Below, one piece after another: positions 58,232 to 64,000 of a stretch of DNA of 64,000 nt; within the stretch, counting starts at the first letter, position 1, and every line of letters starts with the position of its first letter. Source of the DNA: Adlercreutzia muris (GTDB lineage: Bacteria; Actinomycetota; Coriobacteriia; Coriobacteriales; Eggerthellaceae); NCBI RefSeq assembly GCF_008831045.1, contig NZ_WAJS01000014.1:1-64000 (forward strand), written 5' to 3'. The translations under genes were made by a program, and so were the position numbers. The notes under the pieces were generated by a model. That model saw only the letters and a list, made by a program, of their open reading frames with translations. It did no database searches and was not told the DNA's origin.

Positions 58232-59755
58232 ATGTGGCAGCGATTCACCTTGTACGACCTGCGGGTCATCGGCCATTACCTGGGTACGCTCACTCTGTTC
58301 TTCGCCGTGCTCATGATAGCTCCCTTAGGCACCGCGCTTATCTTCCAGGAATGGGAGCCGGCGGCCCGCTACCTGGTGGCCATCGGCATCGCCATGGTGG
58401 GCGGCTGCTCCCTGCGGTTCCTGCGCATCGAGCCCGGTCGGCTCTCGCGGCGCCAGGCGCTGGCCGTCACCGGGTTCGCCTGGGTGGTGCTCGCGCTGTT
58501 CGCCTCCATCCCCCTGTACTTCTCGGGGCACTACGCCACCTACCTGGACGCCGTGTTCGACGGCGTGTCGGGCCTGACCACCACCGGCGCCTCGGTCATC
58601 GTCGATTTGGACCACCTCTCCTACGCCGACAACATGTTCCGCTTCGCCATCCACGCGCTCGGCGGCCTCGGCCTCATCGTGGTGGCGCTGTCCTTCGGGC
58701 TGTTCGGCCGCGGCGGGGGCGCGTCGCTGTTCTCCTCGGAGGGCCGCAGCGAGCACGTGGTGCCCAACGTGGTGCAGACCGCCCAGTTCATCGCCCGCAT
58801 CACCCTGCTCATCGTCACCGTGGCCACCCTCATCATCACGGCGCTGTGCCTGGGCCTCGGCATGGAGCCGGTCCGCGCGTTCCTCAACGCCCTGTGGGTG
58901 TCCATCTCCGGCTTCATGACCGGCGGCTTCGCGCCCATGCAGCTGTCCATCATGTACTACCACTCCTTCCCCTTGGAGTGCATCCTCATGGTGCTCATGA
59001 TCCTGGGCTCCATCAGCTTCGTGCTCTACGCCGAGGTGTGGAAGGGCCGCGCCGGGGCCTTCTTCAAGGATCTGGAGACGAAGACCATGGTGCTGTGGAT
59101 TGCCGTCATGGCCTTCGTGTTCACGGCGACGCTGTCGTCCTGGGCGCTATTCGACGACATGCTGACGCTTCTGCGCCGCGGCCTGTTCATGATCATCTCG
59201 GTGTTCACCACCACGGGCTTCCAGGTGGTTACCACCAACCAGATCACCACGGTGTTCTCCAACGGCGCCTTCCTCACCCTGGCCTTCGTCATGGCCGTGG
59301 GCGGCAGCTCCGGGTCTACCTCGGGCGGCATCAAGTTCTCGCGCATGGGCATCATCTTCAAGTCCATTGTGGCGAACGTGAAGGAGGCCCTGGCCCCCGA
59401 TTCGGCCCGCGTGGTGGTGTCCTACAGCCATCTGGGGCGGCGCACGCTCACGCCGAACATCGTGAAAGAGGCCATGACGGTGTTCATCCTCTACGTCATC
59501 ACCTATGTCGTCGGTGCCCTTGTGGGCATCGCCCACGGCGGCGAGGCCATTCCCGCCATCTTTGAGTCGGTGGCCATGACCTCTAACGGCGGCATTACCA
59601 CGTCTCTGGCCCAACCGGGCATGCCGGCCACGCTGGAGCTGTTCTACATCTTGCAGATGTGGGCGGGCCGTCTCGAGTTCGTCACGCTGCTGGCGCTCAT
59701 CGTGGAAGTGGGCGCCTCGCTCGTGCCCCGGGTGAAGCCGAGGTTGAACCCATGA
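58232..59755 (+). CDS. trkH: TrkH/KtrB-family potassium uptake protein
   Basis: 507 residues from ATG 58232. Four repeated M1-P-M2 units with selectivity-filter-like turns: DGVSGLTTTGASVIVDLD, WVSISGFMTGGFAPMQ, ISVFTTTGFQVVTTNQ and ESVAMTSNGGITTSL; GGSSGSTSGGIKFSRMGI is the gating loop of TrkH. The protein forms the K+ channel that normally needs a TrkA/KtrA nucleotide-binding subunit, which is not in this window. It overlaps the next gene by four bases (ATGA) and follows the 43-residue membrane protein. Confidence 0.93.
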   Translation: MWQRFTLYDLRVIGHYLGTLTLFFAVLMIAPLGTALIFQEWEPAARYLVAIGIAMVGGCSLRFLRIEPGRLSRRQALAVTGFAWVVLALFASIPLYFSGHYATYLDAVFDGVSGLTTTGASVIVDLDHLSYADNMFRFAIHALGGLGLIVVALSFGLFGRGGGASLFSSEGRSEHVVPNVVQTAQFIARITLLIVTVATLIITALCLGLGMEPVRAFLNALWVSISGFMTGGFAPMQLSIMYYHSFPLECILMVLMILGSISFVLYAEVWKGRAGAFFKDLETKTMVLWIAVMAFVFTATLSSWALFDDMLTLLRRGLFMIISVFTTTGFQVVTTNQITTVFSNGAFLTLAFVMAVGGSSGSTSGGIKFSRMGIIFKSIVANVKEALAPDSARVVVSYSHLGRRTLTPNIVKEAMTVFILYVITYVVGALVGIAHGGEAIPAIFESVAMTSNGGITTSLAQPGMPATLELFYILQMWAGRLEFVTLLALIVEVGASLVPRVKPRLNP

Positions 59756-60642
59756 GGGGGCCGCAGCGCCCAATGGCCGCCCTCGCGGCCGCCCTCGCCC
59801 TGCTGGTGGCCGTGGGCGGCATCGGCGTGGCTTGGGCCGACGATCCCATCAACCAGCTCGAGGACGTGACCACGAATCAGGACGTGCCCACCGACGAGAC
59901 CGGTGTGGTAGATCCTTCGGCCAAGGACGACGGCTCCGATCCGAGCGGGACGGCCCCCACCGACGGCGTCGGCCCGGAAAGCCAGGGCAGCGCCGGTGCC
60001 GCTGACGGGCCTGCGGGCGTCGCGCCCCCGAAGGGCGAGGGGGAAGATCCAGCCCAGAATGCCGATGGAGAGGCGTCTTCGGAAGGTACGCAAGGGGAGG
60101 AGGCGCCCATGCCGCCTCCGCTGCCCGACCCGGTCTTCGGAGGGGGCGTGAGCGAGAACAACCTGATGAACCCCCAGCAGAAGCCCGACAGCTCCTTCAT
60201 TTACGACACCTCCATCGGGGCCCTGCAGGAGGCCGACTCCTACCTGAACAACCAGATCGTGCAGGTGACCGGCGAAGTGGTGGGGGATCGCATCAACGCC
60301 GAGTTCAATCCCGGCTTTTGCTGGATCGTGCTCCAGGGCAACGATAAGGGCCGCTCCGAGGTACCGGTGTTCATTGCCAAGGATGCCACCGACGGCATCG
60401 ATACCTACGGCGCCTACGGGCGGCGGGGCACCATGCTGCAGATTCGCGGCATCTTCTACCTGTCCTGCCCCGAGCACCAGGGACTGACCGATCTGCACGC
60501 AGACACCGTGAGCGTGGTGGAGAAGGGCTCGGTTACCGAGCAGGTCTTCGATATCGGCGCCTTTTTGCCGGGGCTGGGCCTGGTGGTGCTGGGGACCATC
60601 ATGATCCTCGTGTTCCACCGGATGAGAGAGGGGCAGCGCTAG
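59752..60642 (+). CDS. Exported protein with OB-fold-like domain and C-terminal anchor
   Basis: 296 residues, ATG 59752 overlapping the trkH stop. Signal peptide (MAALAAALALLVAVGGIGVA, ending AWADD), then an acidic Pro/Gly/Asp-rich stretch to about residue 140, then a compact domain (about 155-260, NNQIVQVTGEVVGDRINAEF, GTMLQIRGIFYLSCPEHQG) whose pattern of strands suggests an OB fold as in hydrolase or nucleic-acid-free export proteins, and a final membrane helix (FLPGLGLVVLGTIMILVFHR). Function unknown. Its stop overlaps the rsgA start, so trkH, this gene and rsgA form one translationally coupled run. Confidence 0.75.
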   Translation: MRGPQRPMAALAAALALLVAVGGIGVAWADDPINQLEDVTTNQDVPTDETGVVDPSAKDDGSDPSGTAPTDGVGPESQGSAGAADGPAGVAPPKGEGEDPAQNADGEASSEGTQGEEAPMPPPLPDPVFGGGVSENNLMNPQQKPDSSFIYDTSIGALQEADSYLNNQIVQVTGEVVGDRINAEFNPGFCWIVLQGNDKGRSEVPVFIAKDATDGIDTYGAYGRRGTMLQIRGIFYLSCPEHQGLTDLHADTVSVVEKGSVTEQVFDIGAFLPGLGLVVLGTIMILVFHRMREGQR

Positions 60643-61697
60643 TGGCCGAGGATTTGCGCAGCGAAGGCGGCGCCGAGGAGGGTGCCCTGCGTACCGGCGA
60701 GGTGGTGAAGCTCGATCGCGGCTACCCCCTCGTGCGCTTTCCCGACGGCGAGCGTTTGCGCTGCGAGCACGCCACGGCCCTCGTGAAGGGTCACGACCAG
60801 CGGGCCGTCATCGGGGACGTGGTCGCGGTGTCGGTGCCTGCGGCCCATGACAAGGGGGTCATCGAGGCCATCGCCCCCCGCACGCGGGAATTCGTGCGGA
60901 AGGACCCCACGGAGCGGGCCCTGCCCCAGGTGCTGGCCGCCAACTTCGAGCGGGTCATCGTGGCCCAGCCCGTGGGCGAGGTGAACCTGCGCCGGCTGGA
61001 GCGGGAGCTCGTGCTGGCCTTCGAGACTGGGGCCGCCGTCACCGTCGTGCTCACCAAGGGCGACCTGGCCGACGAGGCCGCAACGGCGGCGGTTCGCGAG
61101 GCCGTGGAGTCCCTGGCCGGGCCTGCGACCGAGGTGCTCGTGGTGTCCGAGGCCGACCCCGCCTCGGTGGAGGCCGTGCGGCGCCTGCTGGCTCCGGGCA
61201 CCACCACGGTGCTCATCGGCCGGTCCGGCGTGGGGAAGTCGAGCCTGGTGAACATGCTCGTGGGCACCGAAGTACTGGAAGTGGGGGCCGTGCGCGAGGG
61301 CGACGGCAAGGGGCGCCACACCACGGTGAGCCGCGAGATCGTGGCCGTGCCCGGGGCCGGCCGCATCGTGGACATGCCCGGGGTGCGCGGTCTGGGCCTG
61401 TGGGATGCCGAGGCCGGCATCGAGGCGGCTTTCCCCGACGTGGAGTCCCTGGCTGAGGAGTGCCGCTTCCGCGACTGCACCCACCAGGGCGAACCCGGCT
61501 GCGCGGTGTGCGCGGCCGTGGCCGCCGGCGTGCTGCCCCGCACCCGCTACGATTCCTACCAGGCCCTGTGCCGGGAGGCGGCCGACGTGCGCGACCGCCG
61601 CGAGCAGGCCCGGCGCCTGAACAAGGACAAGGCGGCCTACTCGAAGCACTACCGCAAGAAGGGGGCCGGTCCCTCCCGCGGCGGTCGCCGTCGGTAA
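60642..61697 (+). CDS. rsgA: Ribosome small-subunit-dependent GTPase A
   Basis: 351 residues from GTG 60642, whose G is the last base of the preceding TAG. An N-terminal OB-fold (GEVVKLDRGYPLVRFPDGER), then a circularly permuted GTPase: G4 TKGD, then G1 LIGRSGVGKSSLVNML, G3 DMPGVRGLG, and a C-terminal zinc domain CRFRDCTHQGEPGCAVCAAV. It helps mature the 30S subunit. The ending is Lys/Arg-rich (KKGAGPSRGGRRR). Confidence 0.95.
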   Translation: MAEDLRSEGGAEEGALRTGEVVKLDRGYPLVRFPDGERLRCEHATALVKGHDQRAVIGDVVAVSVPAAHDKGVIEAIAPRTREFVRKDPTERALPQVLAANFERVIVAQPVGEVNLRRLERELVLAFETGAAVTVVLTKGDLADEAATAAVREAVESLAGPATEVLVVSEADPASVEAVRRLLAPGTTTVLIGRSGVGKSSLVNMLVGTEVLEVGAVREGDGKGRHTTVSREIVAVPGAGRIVDMPGVRGLGLWDAEAGIEAAFPDVESLAEECRFRDCTHQGEPGCAVCAAVAAGVLPRTRYDSYQALCREAADVRDRREQARRLNKDKAAYSKHYRKKGAGPSRGGRRR

Positions 61698-61720
61698 GAT
61701 GTGCGTTGACGGACGGTTTT

Positions 61721-61748
61721 TTGCTCCAGGGCCGTAAGGGGTTACAAT
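61721..61748 (+). promoter_or_regulatory. Promoter of the glycosyltransferase gene
   Basis: TTGCTC (61721-61726) and TACAAT (61743-61748) with 16-bp spacing, 47 bases before the start codon. Confidence 0.5.
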
Positions 61749-61794
61749 AGTGACGTTCGATGTAATCGAACCGAAGATATGCGAGAGGAATCCT

Positions 61795-63228
61795 ATGAAC
61801 CCCGTCGTCATCATCCCCACCTTCATCTACCCGCGCCGTCATCGCGGCGGCACCGACGTGGTGGCCACCTACGACCACCCCACGGCGCCCAACCAGCCCG
61901 GCGAGCTCGGCCGCTGCCTCGCATCCCTGGAGAAGGTGGAGGGCCTGGGGCTCGTCGTCATCCTCGTATCGGCCGATGTGTCCATCGAGGCCCAGGCCGC
62001 CGAGAAGGTCCAGGCCATCTGCAACGAGCACCCCGGCGTCACCACCCTGGTCATCGGAGCGGCGGAGATGGCCCTCATCGAGCAGCGCATGGCCCAACTC
62101 AACATCGAGCGCCTCTCCAAGGAGATCGGCCTGTCCGGCTACGGCGCCATCCGCAACCTCGGCCTGCTCGTGGCCAACGTGCTCGGCTTCGACGCCGTGG
62201 TCTTCCTTGACGACGACGAGGTGGTGGACGACCCTGAGTTCCTCACCAAGGCCATGTACGGCCTGGGGAAACTCACACGCCAGGGCGTGCCCATCGTGGC
62301 GAAGACCGGCTACTACCTCAACGACGAGGGCTCCTACCTCTCGAAGTGGGAGGACAAGTGGTACAACCGCTTCTGGCAGCAGGGGCGTTACTTCAACCAG
62401 TGGATCACCGCGGCCATGAAGGGCCCGCGCCTGTCCCGCTCCAACCACGTGTGCGGCGGCTGCCTGGCCGTGCACAAGGAGGCGTTCCGCCGCCTGGCCT
62501 TCGACCCCTGGATCACCCGCGGCGAGGATCTGGACTACATGCTGAACCTACGCATGTACGGATCCGATATCTGGTTCGACAACCAGTGGGTGCTGCGCCA
62601 TCTGCCGCCGGCCTCCAACAGCGAGGGCACCCGCTTCCGCCAGGATATCTTCCGCTGGCTCTACGAGTACCGCAAGCTGGAGTACAGCCGCGCCCTCATC
62701 GACCTGCAGCAGGTAAAGCCCGCCTCCCTGGAGCCCTACCCGGGGCCGTTCTTGGAATCGGGCCTGCGCAACCGCATCCGGCTCACGGCCTGGCTGCGCA
62801 GCTTCGCCTGCTCCGACAAGAAGGCCTATCGCCTGGCCGCCAAGGCTGCGACCGGAGCCGCCTCGGCCTACGCCGAGGCCCACTGCGCGAAGTACTTCGA
62901 GTTCCAGTACGTGTGGCCCGAGGCCATGGGCCGTATGGAATCCGACCAGATCCTGTCCAGCGCTCTTGTGCGCTCCAGCATGCTGCGGGTGGAAGCGGCC
63001 GCGGCCGATGCCGCCGAGCGGGCCGCCGTCCGTGCCGCTGCGAATGCTTCCGCCGGCGCGGCCCCTGCGGGCGCAGTTCCGGCCCCTGCGGCCGCCCCGG
63101 GCGCACCCGGGGCGCAGGCCGCGGCCGGAATGCCCGGTATCGGCGGCGTCCCCGCTGCTCCGATCGTGCCCCGTCCCTCCATCGATGCGGGCATGACCAC
63201 CCAGATTCGCCTCGATATGGAGGAATAG
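61795..63228 (+). CDS. GT-A-fold glycosyltransferase
   Basis: 477 residues from ATG 61795, after GAGAGGAATCCT. The N-terminal 330 residues resemble family 2-like glycosyltransferases: PVVIIPTFIYPRRHRGG, IRNLGLLVANVLGFDAVVFL followed by DDDEVVDD (the DxD metal site), HVCGGCLAVHKEAFRRLAFD and a late acidic TRGEDLDYMLNLRMYG. The last 75 residues are Ala/Pro/Gly-rich low complexity. No membrane segment is clear. It should transfer a sugar to an unknown acceptor, perhaps a wall or surface glycan. Donor and product cannot be read. Confidence 0.8.
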   Translation: MNPVVIIPTFIYPRRHRGGTDVVATYDHPTAPNQPGELGRCLASLEKVEGLGLVVILVSADVSIEAQAAEKVQAICNEHPGVTTLVIGAAEMALIEQRMAQLNIERLSKEIGLSGYGAIRNLGLLVANVLGFDAVVFLDDDEVVDDPEFLTKAMYGLGKLTRQGVPIVAKTGYYLNDEGSYLSKWEDKWYNRFWQQGRYFNQWITAAMKGPRLSRSNHVCGGCLAVHKEAFRRLAFDPWITRGEDLDYMLNLRMYGSDIWFDNQWVLRHLPPASNSEGTRFRQDIFRWLYEYRKLEYSRALIDLQQVKPASLEPYPGPFLESGLRNRIRLTAWLRSFACSDKKAYRLAAKAATGAASAYAEAHCAKYFEFQYVWPEAMGRMESDQILSSALVRSSMLRVEAAAADAAERAAVRAAANASAGAAPAGAVPAPAAAPGAPGAQAAAGMPGIGGVPAAPIVPRPSIDAGMTTQIRLDMEE

Positions 63229-63231
63229 GCG

Positions 63232-64000
63232 GTGGAGGCAGTCGCAGTCATGGCCGCCGCCTCCCTGGCGGTGGGCTTCGTCGTGGGCGTGCTGTCGGGC
63301 CTGCTCGGTGTGGGCGGCGGCATGTTCCTCGTACCCATCTTCAAGCTCGGCTACCTCATGGACTCCCTCATGTGCACGGCTACCTCGCTGTTCACGATCA
63401 TTCCCACGTCCATCTCCGGGGCCGTGTCCCGCATCCGCAACCGCACCTGCGTGCCGAAGCTCGGCATTGCCGCCGGCCTCGGCGGGGCCGTCACCTCGCC
63501 TCTGGGCGTGTGGCTTGCCACCCAGTCGCCGGATTGGGCCATCATGGGCGCGGCGGCCCTTGTCATCGCCTATTCGGCCACCACCATGTTCCGCAAGGCC
63601 CTGGCCGTGCCCAAGGGGCCCGCTTTCCAGAAGGGCGGCGCGGGGGAGGGGAGCTCGGCCGACGGCCCCATCGACGTGGGTCGCCGCCAGCTGCTGCTCT
63701 TCGCTGGCATCGGCCTGGTGGCGGGCTTGGCCTCGGGCTACGTGGGGGTGGGCGGCGGCTTCATCATGGTGCCCATGATGATCTCCCTGGCCCACCTGTC
63801 CATGCGCTACACCTCGGGCACCTCGCTCATCGCCGTCATGATCCTGGCCGTGCCCGGTGTGGTGACCCAGGCCGTGCTGGGTAACATCAACTGGATCGCC
63901 GGCATCGCCGTGGCCTGCGGCTCGGTGCCCGGCGCCATGCTCGGCGCCCGCCTCGTGCCGAAGGTGCCCGAGCGCCAGCTGCGCTTTTTGTTCGCCGGCT
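63232..64000 (+). CDS. TauE/SafE-family permease (3' end beyond window)
   Basis: 256 residues visible from GTG 63232, three bases after the glycosyltransferase stop; ATG 63250 is an alternative start. Two repeats of the TauE/SafE (DUF81) motif are seen: LSGLLGVGGGMFLVPIFKLG with ATSLFTIIPTSISGAVS, and LASGYVGVGGGFIMVPMMIS with TSGTSLIAVMILAVPGV. About six membrane helices are present before the window ends inside LVPKVPERQLRFLFAG. Members export sulfite, sulfoacetate or related anions; the substrate here is unknown. Confidence 0.88.
   Translation, partial: MEAVAVMAAASLAVGFVVGVLSGLLGVGGGMFLVPIFKLGYLMDSLMCTATSLFTIIPTSISGAVSRIRNRTCVPKLGIAAGLGGAVTSPLGVWLATQSPDWAIMGAAALVIAYSATTMFRKALAVPKGPAFQKGGAGEGSSADGPIDVGRRQLLLFAGIGLVAGLASGYVGVGGGFIMVPMMISLAHLSMRYTSGTSLIAVMILAVPGVVTQAVLGNINWIAGIAVACGSVPGAMLGARLVPKVPERQLRFLFAG

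Overview
The window looks like chromosome of a high-GC gut actinobacterium of the class Coriobacteriia, most likely family Eggerthellaceae. This rests on recognition, not on a search. The pointers are LuxR-type regulators with about twelve membrane segments, each paired with a Tat-exported flavin reductase, menaquinone genes, an NRAMP-related transporter with a DAGG motif like the Mg2+ transporters described from Eggerthella, and strongly GC-biased third codon positions. I cannot name the genus.

1-3918 is the right end of a prophage. It holds the end of a tail-fibre gene, a block of interchangeable tail-fibre C-termini separated by four copies of a 12-bp site (three direct, one inverted), a tyrosine recombinase whose gene ends next to the last site, a membrane-anchored coiled-coil protein, a holin and an amidase endolysin. 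I read the block as a shufflon-like host-range switch. A tRNA-Thr gene at 3919-3994 marks the return to host DNA.

3995-11794 is housekeeping: a fused MurT-GatD peptidoglycan amidotransferase, an LCP cell-wall ligase, exonuclease III, RlmH, MscL with a zinc ribbon, FolE and an ACT-domain protein. 11909-14027 is an accessory island: a Panacea antitoxin overlapping a RelA/SpoT-fold toxin, a flavin-reductase remnant and a probably frameshifted gene. 14308-18755 is menF-menD-menH.

18982-30708 holds a LuxR regulator broken at a G7 tract, a Tat-exported FAD reductase facing it, a small Ala-rich repeat protein, an SSS symporter, an NhaC antiporter, an Rrf2 regulator, a two-gene Mg2+ module (PRC/MgtE-N/CBS protein plus NRAMP-related transporter) and tRNA-Arg.

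30907-41083 carries the scar of an old tandem duplication: intact citrate synthase, then a tRNA-Ser copy and a chimera of the tadA 5' part joined to the citrate synthase 3' part, then a second LuxR/flavin-reductase pair and a lipoprotein, and then the second tRNA-Ser and intact tadA followed by ispE. 41298-64000 is mostly core: purB, a CcdA/TlpA thiol system, a GH3 lipoprotein, a Tat-exported beta-propeller-like protein, an OmpR/EnvZ-type two-component pair, purC, purL, murB, a TrkH K+ transporter with a tiny membrane protein before it, RsgA, a glycosyltransferase and a TauE/SafE permease cut by the window end.

Two themes recur. Several genes have a -10 box 6-7 nt before ATG and no Shine-Dalgarno, which suggests leaderless mRNAs (tadA, its chimera, the second LuxR gene, the Ala-rich protein, a leader peptide before trkH). 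Long intergenic gaps carry families of palindromic repeats.
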